DNA of 64,000 bases from Lepas anatifera (GCA_034440635.1 JAOTON010001607.1:1-64000); one strand, 5' to 3'. Shown: positions 1-10,937, numbered from the stretch's first letter. Translations and numbers: made by a program. The notes: generated by a model not told the origin, from the letters alone.

Positions 1-785
1 GGAACAGGTGTAAACAGGGTCCGGGAACTCTGATCAGACTGACATACCCAGCAGTCAAGACACGTAGCTCGGAACAGGTGTAAACAGTGTCCGGGAACTC
101 TGATCAGACTGACATACCCAGCAGTCAAGACCCGTAGCTCGGAACAGGTGTAGCGAGTGATAAGGAACTCTGATCCAACTGGATCCCAAGTAGTCAAGAC
201 CCGTAGCTCCGGAACAGGTGTAAACAGTGTCGAGGGAACTCCTGATCAGAATGACATACCCAGCAGTCAAGACCCGTAGCTCGGAACAGGTGTAAACAGT
301 GTCCGGGAACTCCTGATCCAACTGGGATGCCTTGCCGTCAAGACCCGTAACTCGGAACGAATTGTAAACAGTGTCCAAGAACTCTGATCCAACTGGGATG
401 CCCGGCAGTCAAGACCCGTAGCTCGGAACAGGTGTAAACAGTGTCCGGGAACTCCTGATCGAACTGGCATACCCAGCGGTCAAAGACACGGGTAGCTCGG
501 AACAGGTGTAAACGGTGTCCGGGAACTCTGATCAGACTCGGGACATACCCAGCAGTCAAGACCCCGAGCGCCGGAACAGGTGTAAACATTAATGGGGAAT
601 CCACAGCTCAGAACTGTTTTCCCAAGCAGTCAAGACACGTAGCTCGGAGACAGGTGTAAGTAATCTGATGGAACTCTGACTCAGACTGACATACCCGGCT
701 TAGTCAAGACCCGTAGCTCCCGGAACAGGTGTAAACAGTGTCCCGGAACTCTGATCAACTGGGATGCCCAGGGCGGTCAAGACCC

Positions 786-819
<34 letters not shown>

Positions 820-888
820 GCTGCGGGAACAGGTGTAAACAGTGTCCGGGAACTCTGATCAGACTGACAATACCCAACGGTCAAGACA
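1..888. repeat. 70-bp tandem repeat array, about 12 copies, running off the left edge
   Basis: Units begin with GGAACAGGTGTAAACAGTGT at 1, 71, 141, 211, 283 and onward to about 830. The period is 70 bp with small indels. Each unit also carries GATCAGACTGACATACCCAG-type sequence and ends near CCCGTAGCTC. Divergence between copies is moderate, so the array is not freshly expanded. Open frames on both strands here are repeat translations. The last complete unit decays near 888. The left boundary is outside the window. Confidence 0.95.
788..817. repeat. Poly(A)30 tract inside the 70-bp array
   Basis: Thirty consecutive A residues sit between the CCCG and TAGCT parts of one 70-bp unit, a position where the other units have no A-run. 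It could be an A-tail left by a retroposition event, slippage expansion, or an assembly artefact. No retroelement body is attached. Confidence 0.9.
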
Positions 889-1231
889 TCGATCAAAAGC
901 CAGAGAAGGTGAAAACCGAGCTCCAGAGCATGCTGTCACAAAGCTTGGCCCTTTGGGCCTTCCAACAAATAGCCTATTCAATGATTTCTCTGAGCCAGCA
1001 GGGGTCAAATGTTTTTTATACGGACAGTGACAAGTATTAAACAAAAATAAATATTTCAGTCTGCAGTATTTCAGGAAATTAGTTTGTTATAATATGTCCT
1101 TAAGTTGTCCTAGACTCAGCGGCTCTCCCCATTCCTCTTCGCTGTTAGTATATCTCTGGTTTCTGCATCTATATAAACTTTATCACACAAGAACCCTATT
1201 CGGATGAGGTGGGGACAGAGGAGGGTGCTTA
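889..1231. other. Unassigned sequence between the tandem array and the first LTR
   Basis: Single-copy-looking sequence with no frame I recognise, no tandem structure and no element termini. It separates the 70-bp array from the TGTTGC that I take as the left end of Gypsy-1. Confidence 0.5.
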
Positions 1232-2128
1232 TGTTGCACCCAGCGCTGTCCAAGGGCCGATTCCCCTGTGGTGAGTCCAACGTGACCTGCTCCGGCTGGG
1301 TCGGTTGGCTCGCACCGGGAGCCGGAAGTCGAGCCTGGGAGGACGAACGTATACAGAGGAGAAGAGCTCCCGTAATATTGGCGTGGTCGGTAGGACTCTA
1401 AGGTAATTGCGGTATTTCCTGGTTGCCCCTTTGATTACGTTTATTGTGTGAGCAGTACGCTCAGCGATAGATTTTTTCTGTAAGGTCTTTTTCTGAGCGG
1501 AACGCTCGTGATAATGTAAAATCCTGAGTGGAATACTTGGAGAATAATGTAATAAAGATTTTATTCACCCCTTTAAAACTACTAAATTTCTGAATTCATA
1601 AAGCTTAAAAACAGCCCTCTCCATAGTCCAAACTAATGCTTTACACCCAGTCAGAGAGCATACTTGAGTACTTGCTCCGACGTGTTCCGCAAACTTATAA
1701 CATCGTGCCAATCCACGTGGCCGCACCGAGCGTTAACACTGCTTAGAGGTGACCGCTTCCAAGGCCAAGACGCCAAATCCTCGTGCCTTTGGCATGGGAA
1801 TGGCAGTCATTGAGTTCAAGCATATAAACTAATGGACTTCCATTAGTGCTATGCCAGATCTGAAGTGCCGACAGGATATTGCATTAAGATTGGACCCCCC
1901 ATCACACCCCAGTTCGCAGACACCTGGCGTACTCTGGTACCCGAAATATTCTCGGAAATCCACAGTTGCCCTCATTTCTGGATGATGAAATGTTCTCAGT
2001 CAACTCGTCAGCATCCGGTATCAAACCGTATATAAACAGCCGCCTTCAGCGCTGAGTAGACAGTCGTGTTTCACATTCGCCATTGCGACGGCGAAGTTCT
2101 GCCGGTCAGCTCCGTGACATGTGACCAG
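1232..2128 (+). repeat. Gypsy-1 candidate 5' LTR
   Basis: The start TGTTGC at 1232 and the next ~170 bp match 10719-10935 through shared blocks such as GTGACCTG, CCGGCTGGGTCGG and GTATAC, plus CCCGTAATAT. A TATATAA at about 2029 followed by CAG-rich sequence would suit a U3/R boundary, and AATAAAG lies at ~1550. The right edge is inferred from TGGTGACGAGG at 2129, which resembles a Gypsy primer-binding region. Only the left ~170 bp is supported by the second copy; the rest is inference. Confidence 0.5.
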
Positions 2129-3059
2129 TGGTGACGAGGAGGCTGCTGACAGTGCAGAGTGTTGGAACTGCTGCTGAGTTACGGCCTGTTCACAACGCCA
2201 GGCTAAACGTGGGAAAATAAATTGGACTTAGTACAAAAAGTATCTTCATCGCCCACGAAAAGGTCCTAACCGCTACGCAACCATCATTCACAGCCACACC
2301 AAAGAGCCCATCTTGGTGACAAATAACCATTTTGTGGTATTATAGATCGTGGTTTATCGAGAAACAGATCCGCTTCCTCACGCATATAGGTGCAAGATAA
2401 GCAATTATAACATAAACACAGCAGCCGGGTTTAAATACTCGGTACGATCTCCCATGTTGCACCTCTACTAAAAGGGATTTTGTTCCTCGTCGGCAGGCAT
2501 ACTTGTCCGTAAAGTTATTTCTTTGATGATTTTCGGCAACGCTTTGATCCGTCATGCCATTGGCGTTTATGGCTGCAGCAGCTTATCACTGAGTATTACT
2601 GTGTATGCCAGGATTACCACGTGAGTTACCTCGTTTACCACGTGAGGTGCAATATTTTTTAGGGATTGCTCGTGCAGGGGTAGATATCGTGGAATATAGA
2701 AGCATATATTTTTCAAGCAGGGTTTTTGCAAAATAACCGAGTGAATAGTTCCTAACAACATTTTCGAGAAATTAGTTGGGGTTAATTTATTTAGGTTTTG
2801 GGCCAAACATAGAATATACCGGCAGATATATTAATTTTGAGCAATAATTGTGGAACTAAGCGGGTGAGAAGTTTTTGGGAAATGGACACAAATAATTCTA
2901 TATTGGTGTCGATGACGCCGTATAGATTCGAGGGATTGACGTTTTCATAAAAAATTAAAAACGTCTTCGGTGTTAAGTTTCCCTACTTGAAGGGGGAGCT
3001 CTAGACGTGGTTCTTCCCGCACTAAAACAAAATAAGAAGTATGAGACAGTGAAGGCCGA
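2129..3059 (+). other. Gypsy-1 leader, no recognisable coding
   Basis: About 0.9 kb between the putative primer-binding region and the first gag-like residues. It contains TGGTGACGAGGAGG at its start and small minus-strand frames that look spurious. I see no domain, no repeat and no element insertion. Confidence 0.45.
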
Positions 3060-3800
3060 TCTTATTTTGCAGATTGGGCGACTGCCAAATAGCCCTCAGG
3101 CACAGGCAGAATTTGGACGGGCGGTTCAGGCACCTGGGGAGTCAGCAGGAAATTTGCGGACAGGTTAAAGATGCTGGCGCAACTGGCGCATCCCACAGTC
3201 GATGATGACAATGCTCTAATGAAGAGTAACGTCTCTAGTCGCTTCATCTGTGGCATAAGCGATCAGTGGTTGCAAACTAAGCTGTGTAATAGGGGTACAA
3301 AGACATTTGCAGAAACAGTGCAGATGGTCCGGGACCTATGCAGTCGCCAAGAGGCGGTCCAGGCGGTGCGCAGTTCTGGTTCTGACAACGAGAACCGAGC
3401 AGCTTCAGTCACGTCATCTGTACCTCAAATGAATGCAACCGATAATAGCACCCCTCCAAATGAACAGGCTCAAACAACAGATGACTGTGTTGCGCTCCAC
3501 CGTGGAAGCCCTGGTCGTAACCTGGATAGATCGTAGCTCACGTGGCTCTTCTAATTCATCTAAGATTGTCACGGCTCTGGTTCTCTCGGACATATGCGCA
3601 GGACTGTCGGAGACGACAGCAGGCTTCGAAACCTCGTGATGGCACCTGCCATGCATGTGGGCTGGTTGGTAATTTCCATCGGGACTGTCCCCAGTTCAGG
3701 GGCTCCTCAAGGTCGTCTCAGCCATACTGCCTTTGTTGCGGGTGCTCAGGGCATTGGCTGGCGGCGTGCCGGTCGCTTCTCAAACAAATGGATAGGAGCA
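3060..3800 (+). pseudogene. gag: Gypsy-1 gag remnant: capsid-like region and two CCHC zinc knuckles
   Basis: From 3171 one frame reads about 120 residues with the helical, Glu/Arg-rich character of Gypsy Gag. The upstream residues continue in another frame, so a frameshift lies just before 3171. The nucleocapsid follows in the frame starting at 3542. A first knuckle, CHACGLVGNFHRDC, is at 3647-3688, and a second Cys/His knuckle with the ending GHWLAAC is at 3728-3769. Paired CCHC knuckles bind genomic RNA in Gag. At least two frame changes break the gene. The domain identity is firm at the knuckles and moderate for the capsid part. Confidence 0.75.
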
Positions 3801-3899
3801 CGAACACAAACACGCAGGCGTCCCACATGGCCCTGTTCTTCGGCGCAGCCGGAAAACTGAGCTCAGCTGTCCCTGCGGGACAAGAGGCGGCTGGCAGAA

Positions 3900-4734
3900 A
3901 ACCGTCCTCAATCACGGCATCCGCCGTAAAAGTAGTGTTGGGAAATAGAGAGGTTTGGGCACTGATAGATTCTGGTGCAGATTCTTCCATGATCCGTGAG
4001 GGGCTGCAGGAGCAAGCTCAAAGGAGCTCAGGTGCGAGTTGGTACCACCTTCCAGACCCGCGAGAGGTGCTGGAGAGCCACTTAATATTATTGGAGTCTT
4101 GAAAGACGTCACCCGTCGGATGAAAGGGGAGTCTCTTGATTCACACCTGGCTATAGTGTCCGGTTTGGTGTGCGACATAATCCTTGGTTGTGACTTTTGC
4201 TGCCGGCACGGCGTGGTAATTGATGATCATTGCGAAGTCATCAGGCACGGAGGTTTGGTGATTCCGATGTCATCATACAAGACGTACAAGACAAGACACG
4301 GATTCTGCTGGGGCCACTGTCTATGTTCCTGCTCGGTCTGTGGTCACAGTGAGAGCGAACACACAAGCCATAGATGGCGTGGGTGTGAGGAACTTGGGCG
4401 GGCCTTCTTTGCCGTTATCGAGCCAAGTCAGACTGCTGATCGGGAGGAGCTCCTGATTCCGAGAGCAGTTGTGACTGTTGCTGATGACGGAACAATCCCT
4501 GTTCGTTTGAAAAATACCGCACCTAACGAGGCCCGTCTGTTGAAAGGATACGACATTGGAACACTCCACACCAAATCTGATAGAGCTGACAGCTTATATG
4601 AGCTCTGTTTGGAGACAAGTTGTTCCGCTAATGCGGCCAGAGGCTGTCCTGTGGCAGTGGAATCTTCAGATCCCCAGGGACGAGTCCCATTGATTATGAA
4701 GACTTTGGATCCGGAACTGGCAGACCTTGAGTAA
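3900..4734 (+). pseudogene. pol: Gypsy-1 retropepsin remnant
   Basis: The aspartic protease signature ALIDSGADSSMI lies at about 3958-3990, directly after the second zinc knuckle. The second retropepsin landmark, ILGCDF, appears ~200 bp later in the frame that starts at 4039, so one frameshift lies near 4040-4100. In the family this enzyme forms a dimer and cleaves the Gag-Pol polyprotein. The catalytic DSGA is intact, but the frame break prevents a complete product. The frame then continues to a stop at 4734 through the linker before RT. Confidence 0.75.
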
Positions 4735-4918
4735 CAATGGTAGAAAGAGCTCCTTCGTGATTTCCAGTATATATTCAGCGCGCATTCCGGAGACAGCCCG
4801 CACCCTCTTGCAGAACACAGGATTGATACTGGAGACTCAGTACCTATCCGACAAAGACCACGACGAATCCCAGGAAAGATCCGAGAAAAGGTGGACAAGC
4901 AGAAGAAGCAAATGATGC

Positions 4919-5466
4919 ATGATGGCATTACTGCGGGAGAGTAACAGTCCCTGGTGTTCTCCCGTAGCCCTGGTACGCAAAAAAGATGGAACCTTCCGTT
5001 TTTGCGTCGACATGAGGGCAGTAAATAGCGTGGCACGAGGAATGGCCCATCCTCTGCCCCGGATCGATGATGCGTTAGAATATCTCACAGGAGGGATGTG
5101 GTACACCACGCTGGACATGGCCACAGGATATTGGCAGGTAAGGCTAGCTTCCGAACATAAAGAGATCACGGCGTTCTCGACTGGTCGTGGACTCTATCAG
5201 TTCAAAGTCATGGGTTGAAAAGTGCAATTGGAACGTTCCAACGCCTAATTAGCTAGCTCGTCGTGGCAGGGCTGGACGCCAAAAGCTGCCTCGTCTATCT
5301 CGATGACGTCATCCTCTTCAACAGTACGCAAAAAGAACACATGTGCACCTTAAGGGATTTGTTTCAACGATTAAGAGCTGCTGGGCTTAAGCTTAAGCCC
5401 CAGAAATATCAACTAGCAAAACTAGAGGTCACATTTCTTGGCCACGTAGTTTCGGGGGAGGGGTGA
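4919..5466 (+). pseudogene. pol: Gypsy-1 reverse transcriptase remnant
   Basis: The frame at 4919 carries the conserved RKKDGTFRFCVDMRAVN block and motif A, TTLDMATGYWQV. It stops at 5216-5218, where the family normally has an xPFGLxxA block. The next nucleotides resume the expected sequence in another phase, so a small deletion has removed this block. Catalytic motif C, YLDD, is at 5296-5307 in the frame starting at 5263, and FLGHVVS follows near 5440. All three catalytic Asp positions can be seen, but not in one frame. Confidence 0.85.
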
Positions 5467-5968
5467 GGCCAGATCCACACAACGTGGAGAAGGGTTTGGC
5501 ATGGCCTGAACCATCCACTGAAGAAGAGATGCGGAGCTTTTTTGGGCTCTGTGGATACTATTCGCACTTCATTGACAAATACGCAGAGATCAACAAACCA
5601 CTGAGGGAATCTGAAGTGAGGCATCACCAAACATGTTGGACAAAAGGAATGCGAAATGCCTTCACACAGCTGAAGAAGATTCCGGCATCGCCACTAGTCT
5701 TGGCACTTCCAATATTCGCAGGAACATTTGTTTGTACACCGATGCCTGCAATTCGGCTGTGGGCGCTATCCTAGCTGAGCGGGTAGAGAAGGAAGAAAAG
5801 GCGGTGGCCTACGAAAGCAAGGTCCTGACAAAGCAGCAGATAAAGCGGTCAACATACGAGAAAGAGATGTGGGCTATCGTGCACGGTATCAGGAGACTCC
5901 GGCAGTACACAGTGGGTACGAAGTTTGAGGTGGTCACAGACCATAAACCTCTGGCCAATATTCCATAA
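5463..5968 (+). pseudogene. pol: Gypsy-1 RT connection and RNase H remnant
   Basis: The first frame carries the RT thumb/connection signature with FFGLCGYYSHFI. A frame change near 5640 leads into RNase H: LYTDACNSAVGAIL (first Asp), YEKEMWAIVHG (Glu) and VVTDHKPL (Asp). This enzyme degrades the RNA strand of the RNA-DNA hybrid during reverse transcription. A stop at 5966-5968 cuts the domain short. Beyond it, around 6070, a NADAL-type motif that normally ends RNase H is still visible. Confidence 0.85.
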
Positions 5969-6522
5969 TCCATATTGGTAGAGCGTGACAGCACGGGTCG
6001 TCGTGGGTGATGGGCTGTTGAATTGAGCTAATTTGACTGCACTGTCAAGATTCGGGCTGGAGCAGTCCACACGAATGCAGATGCTCTGCCCAGATTGCGG
6101 AGCCGCCTTTCGGATCGAGAAAGAGAATGCCGTGACAGTGTCGTCGCCGACTATGATGACTGGTGGAGAACACTCTCCATCGGAGGTCAATGAGGTCGCG
6201 GCCGCTCGTTCACCTCGGCCGATAACTTCATTGCAACTGGAAGACGCAGGGGCACCAAGCATCGTAAATGATCCGGGGATCTTCCCATTTCGACCAAACC
6301 GGGTGGTGTACCCATGACTGTGGAAAATCACGTAATTGCTGGTACAGATGTAGTGTCTGGTGCCATATCAGCACCTGCTAGGTTGGCCATAGAGGGTGTA
6401 ACGGCCATGGGGGTGGGCAACTGTACCGGTGCAACTAACACTGGGTGGAATGGAGGTGGAGGTGCACTTCTGCGTGATGCCCAAGCAGGGGAACATAACG
6501 CTGGTGCAGCTACGAACTTTAT

Positions 6523-7690
6523 ATGAAAAGGGGGTCACGCCCGAGCCCAGGCTGCTTGGGGGTGGAGGATGCTCCAGAAACATTGGCGAGGGTACAGATG
6601 CGTGGGGGCACTGTAGGTCTTTCCTCGTCACACGGGTTTCAAGCTCTGGTACCGTCTCCGGTGAGAGTAGAGCTAATGAGATTGGCACATGATGACCAGT
6701 TGTGCGGGCACATGGGGTGTGGGCGAACGATGGCCCGTGTACGGCTGAGATTTGTGTGGCCGGGGATGAGCAGGGATGTGAGGCAGTTCTATTCTTCATG
6801 CACACTATGCCCGAGACGACATAAGCCTTCTCCGAAGAAGAGAGCACCATTGGTCCCGGATACATCCCTTCGAACGACTTGCCCCAGACGTGACTGAATT
6901 GCCGATATCAGCCAAGGGGAACAAGTACGCGCCGGTCATAATGGGCTATCTCTCCAAGTTCATTAGAGTAAATCCCATGCCGGATCAAAAGACTGAGACC
7001 ATTATTGAAGAGCTTTTGGACTGGGTGCAGGATCTGGACGTGCCGGAGAGAATACACTGGGATCAAGGCCGCCAGTTTGAGTCGTATGTGTTCCAAGAGC
7101 CGTGTAGGAAACTAGGCATAACAAACTCATCCAACTCCTTATTACCCGGAGAGTGATGGTATGGTGGAGCGGTTTATGCAGACCCTTAAGGATATGGTAT
7201 CCAAATACACAGACAGCCAAGGACTCAGATGGGACGAAAGGGCTAACGCTTATGCTATGGCATACAATTCATCCGTTCATGAGACGACGGGCTATACGCC
7301 ATTTTACTTAGTTCAAGGATTTGAGCCCCGTCTCCCAATATACATCGTCTTTGGGACACCAAACCGCTGGTTCCGGTAAAAACCTTCCTGGCGGATCGCC
7401 TGGGAAGAATCCAGAATGCACACCAGGAGACGAAAACCGCTTCAAGCACGGCAGCCGATAAGGTGACCGAGCGATACAATCTTAGATCCAAGGATGAACA
7501 GTACCAGGTTGGGGACAAAGTATGGGTCCTTGATCCCACAGCATCAGTCGGTGGCAAACCGAAATTGGGGCTACCCTTCAGGGGAGCTGAAGTCGTGATT
7601 GCTAGGATAGGCTCACCTGGCCGGGAAGTGGCATAAAAACTAGGAATGCGTCTGGTCGTGAAAGTATGATGCACCACAATCATCTTACGC
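6523..7690 (+). pseudogene. pol: Gypsy-1 integrase remnant
   Basis: An HHCC zinc domain lies at ~6680-6835, with His pairs in MRLAHDDQLCGHMGC and the pair CTLC. The catalytic core follows in another frame from 6890: the segment ending MGYLSKF has Gly where the first catalytic Asp is expected, HWDQGRQFES supplies the second Asp, and MVERFMQTLK at 7160 carries the Glu. A C-terminal stretch to about 7640 includes VGDKVWVLDP. At least three frame changes or stops occur. The family inserts cDNA into host DNA; this copy cannot. Confidence 0.8.
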
Positions 7691-8148
7691 GAGCGGGAGA
7701 GGTTCTGGAGAGCTGGTTCGGGAGAGGCCCATGGATCGTGACACCACCAAGTCAGGGGGTTCATTGGAGGGTAGACATCACTTTGGTAGCGGGGCGGAAC
7801 ATAATGATCAAAGGGCAGTGGAAGACGATACCTTTTTGATGCTATTGTGTGCACCAGATGTTTCATCAGCGGAGGGTCCACAGAGTCATCGAAGGACACA
7901 AAGCCCCTACGTAACCCGATATGGGTGGGTATCACGCAGGCCAGAAAGGTTGCAGATTACAAAAGACTAGTTTTGTTTGCTGGAAGAAATTATGATACAT
8001 ATAGGAACAGAGAACGTAGCACCATGCCCCTTATAGTCGGTTGTGAATAGCTTTCACTCTTCTAAAACAATGAGCATGTACGTGTGCTGGCTTGCCGAAT
8101 CGTACACCCTCCGTCGAATTTTTGTTACAACGTGTTTGAGAGTTCCAG
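7691..8148 (+). other. Gypsy-1 pol to third-ORF spacer
   Basis: About 450 bp of degenerate sequence between the last integrase-like residues and the ATG at 8149. It has no domain I recognise and no repeat. Confidence 0.4.
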
Positions 8149-10432
8149 ATGGAGTTGGAGGCGTTGCGGGAAGAGGTGGATCACCTGAGGAGGGCCCTCC
8201 AGGAAGACTGCAGAGCTCGCCGTGACAAAACGGCGGCGTTATGAGCGGCCATCCGCAGCGATGCTCTTCCCTGGAACGCTGATGCGAAACCCGCGAACGA
8301 CCCATTATTCGGGGAGAGCAGTGTCCATAGCGAGGACGCGCCCATGCTGGAAATGACTGAGGAGAATGGCGACGACATACTGAAGTCGCTGCTGCAGGAC
8401 GAGAACGCTCAGTGGTCGGCCACGGAGGCGTGGTTTGACGACCTAATGGCGCAATCGGGGCACGACGGTGCTGACAGAGTGTTGGTGCGGGACGACAATG
8501 ATGCTGGCGGGATATCTGCGTCCGGTGACGTTGACGATGCGGGTGAGATGCCGAGGCTCGGGAACGTTGATGGTGTTGCTGGAGTTCTGACGTCCGAGAT
8601 TGTTTCCGATGCTGGCGGGGTGCTGACATCCGTAGATGCAGCTAAGGTGGATTGGGGAGTTAAGCCCGACGAGGTTGGCCGGATTTCGGCGCCTCTGCGC
8701 GACACCTGGCCTATGTGTGCTTCCTTACCCGGTGATATAGAGGGTTTCGGCGGAGGAGATTAGTCCAGCGGTACTGGTGGGGCACCAGCTCCGCGGGAAT
8801 CCCCCTTGACTTCATGTGTTCCTGACTCCGTCCCCAGGTTAACCCGCGCCCCACCGGGGGTCCGGCGCCACTTTCGCCCCACTGGGGGCCATCGATGCCC
8901 CCTCTAACTCCGAAAATATGGGGGTTAACGCAAATCTGCAAAGTGCATTAGAAAGCTCGCGTGAATTCAATAAGAAATTACTTGGCATGTTTAAGAGCTC
9001 AGGTCAATGTTTTGACCTCCAGAGGTCAAGGAAGGTCACAATAGGCTATTTTCACTCAAATATGCAATGCTTAAGAAAACTGGGCATAACTCCTATGCCA
9101 TTAAAGCTATTGAGATTTGGTTAAGTACATTTGATAGGAAATTGTCGGACCTTTTTCCGCTATGCAGCACGTAAAGACCTCCCGCCAGTGGTTTGACCTC
9201 CAGAGGTCACTTCGTGACCTAATATGACCTGAGGTCACGAAGGGTCAGAAAATGACCTTGCCGTATATCAAATGAAAGCCAGTGACAAGACAAACACGAT
9301 GGTGTTTGTTTCAGCGCTCTAGCTAATTAGGTCAGAAGTTATTGTCAATATACTGTTGTTGACCCCTGGTGACCTTGGATGACCTTGGAAAAGTCAAGGG
9401 AAAATATGACCCCTGGGATCCGTGAAAGGGTGTCCAAAAACGCTGTTCTGAGCTGTCTGAGTATTTGCAAGCATTTTTGTGGCTTTTAGATCATGAGACA
9501 GCTTTTCCCCATGCTTTTCCAATGGGAGGGAGAGGTCGCCTCGTGACCTGACCTCAGGTAACGAAATTGAAAAATCCCGAATATACACGTTGTAGAACCT
9601 GAAAGGGTCATGAAGTGTAGCAAGTTTCAAATTGATCGACTAAGAAATGTAGCTCTTATAGAGCTTCGAAGTTGAAGTGAGGTGATCTTGGTTGACCCCG
9701 CCTGGTGACCTGACCTTGGGTGACCCGGAGTAAAAATTTTCAGGGATGGTGGGAAAATGATGGGGTAAGTGATAGAGTCCTCAAGCGCGGTGCTGCATTT
9801 CGTTGTTTTTCTGCTATCTTGACAAAACCTTGGGGGGCATTGATGGCCCCGGTAGGGCGAGGGTTAAGTTCTGGACAGCCTCAGCGGGTGGTATTTCTGA
9901 TAGGGGACTCGATGGTCCGGCGGGGAAATTTCTGGGCGGAATCAGCCTGGATTTTGTCAACCTGGATTATGCTGGGAGGACGTTGTCTGATTCGCTGCAT
10001 CCAGCTGATCAGGGAGTTCTGGGGTGGACCGAGCTTATCAGGAGGTCAGGGGTGACACCTAGTCAGATCTTCATGTGGATGGGGGATGATGTGTATCCCC
10101 GGTCACCGGACAGAGAGGCAATGGACCTGTGCCAGAAGGTACTAAGCGACTTAGAGAGGCTGCTGGGGAGGCTGTCCGGTATCTGTGATGGTACCGTCTT
10201 AGGGGTGTCCCCACGACTGGCCTTCGACCGGGGCAGGTTGTGGGAAGATGCAGCTGCTTTCCGGGCGGAACGCGCCCTTAATGAAGTCGCCAAAGCAGCT
10301 GGAGTACAGTTCAAAAGTGTCGGGAGGAGGTTGTGTGCGCGGAGTAGCCGAGCCCGGAGCAGATACAATGTGCCTCTGACCAACGTGCTCCGCGGCGATG
10401 GCGTTCACCTCGGCCGCGGGGTCGCCTTCTGA
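8149..10432 (+). pseudogene. Gypsy-1 third ORF in the env position: coiled coil plus SGNH-hydrolase-like domain, split by a MITE
   Basis: The ATG at 8149 opens a Leu/Glu/Arg heptad-like start (MELEALREEVDHLRRAL). An in-frame TGA at 8242 interrupts it; the same frame then runs to a TAG at 8761, and after that stop stays open to 8838. A TTAA MITE occupies 8839-9867. Removing it with one TTAA keeps the phase and leads into the SGNH block I motif IGDSMVR at about 9900-9917. After a frameshift near 9918-9930 the frame carries MWMGDD (~10072, block III-like) and DGVHL (10397, block V). SGNH enzymes are esterases/lipases; the role here is unknown. A position after integrase and before the polypurine tract is where env lies in some Gypsy lineages. 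It could instead be an accessory Gag-like ORF. Confidence 0.65.
8839..9867 (+). mobile_element. TTAA MITE family B, copy B1 (1029 bp)
   Basis: Flanked by TTAA at 8839-8842 and 9864-9867. The left end begins CCCGCGCCCCACCGGGGG and has a second, similar CGCCCCACTGGGGG about 30 bp further in. The right end is the inverse of CCCTCGCCCTACCGGGG. The interior is rich in AGGTCA/TGACCT. No transposase. TTAA target duplication is characteristic of piggyBac-type transposition. Confidence 0.9.
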
Positions 10433-10718
10433 CGGCCCTTCACACCTGGCTGAGGACCTCAGCTCGGTGAACAGAGCCAGAGGATCTCAGTGTAGCGATG
10501 CAGTGAAATGCACCATATGCACCGTCTCCAAGAAGAAGCACGAAACCTGTCGCATCAAAAGCCCAAACATAGGATCATCCGTGTGTGTGATAAGCCCTAC
10601 AAGCTGAGCTTCTTTATGTCCATGTTGTTTGAAGGCGTGGTGCCAAAAGTGTGTGCCTTTGTGTTCATGCCTTGTATCTTAGGTTGAAATTCGTCGTCGT
10701 GTTTCATTTTGGGGAGAG
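10433..10718 (+). other. Gypsy-1 3' non-coding region and polypurine tract
   Basis: No recognisable coding. The last bases before the 3' LTR read TTTTGGGGAGAGA, a good polypurine tract for priming plus-strand DNA synthesis, immediately followed by TGTTGC. Confidence 0.65.
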
Positions 10719-10935
10719 ATGTTGCGGGCAGCGCTAGCGCTGTCCGCTGGCCGACTGCCCCTGGCGAGTCACGTGACCTGCCCCGGCTGGGTCGGGTCGG
10801 CTCGCGCCGGGGGCCGCTAGTCGAGTGGGAGCCGAGACGGTGCGCGGGTGTGGTGATCAAATACAGCAATCATTATCTGGCGAAGGAATTTCCTGAACTG
10901 AGGACGAGGTATACGGAGGAGGAGCGCACCCGTAA
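10719..10935 (+). repeat. Gypsy-1 candidate 3' LTR, truncated by the palindrome
   Basis: Starts TGTTGCGGGCAGCGC directly after the polypurine tract and matches the 5' LTR candidate at 1232-1400. A ~60-bp stretch near 10830-10900 is absent from the 5' copy. Similarity resumes at GGTATACGGAGGAG and ends at CCCGTAATAT, where the palindrome begins. No continuation could be found beyond 12545. Confidence 0.65.
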
Positions 10936-10937
10936 TA

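Larger units (their letters stand above)
1232..10935 (+). mobile_element. Gypsy-1: decayed Ty3/Gypsy LTR retrotransposon with a third ORF
   Basis: In order on the plus strand: an LTR-like 5' end, a leader, gag with two CCHC knuckles, an aspartic protease, reverse transcriptase with YLDD, RNase H, integrase, a further ORF in the env position, a polypurine tract and a partial second LTR. Protease-RT-RNaseH-integrase is the Ty3/Gypsy order. Frameshifts and stops occur in every domain, so the copy cannot make its proteins. A TTAA MITE (8839-9867) is inserted in the third ORF and a large palindrome interrupts the 3' LTR. The two LTR-like ends are related but clearly diverged, so the copy is old, or the two ends come from different subfamilies. 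Confidence 0.8.
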
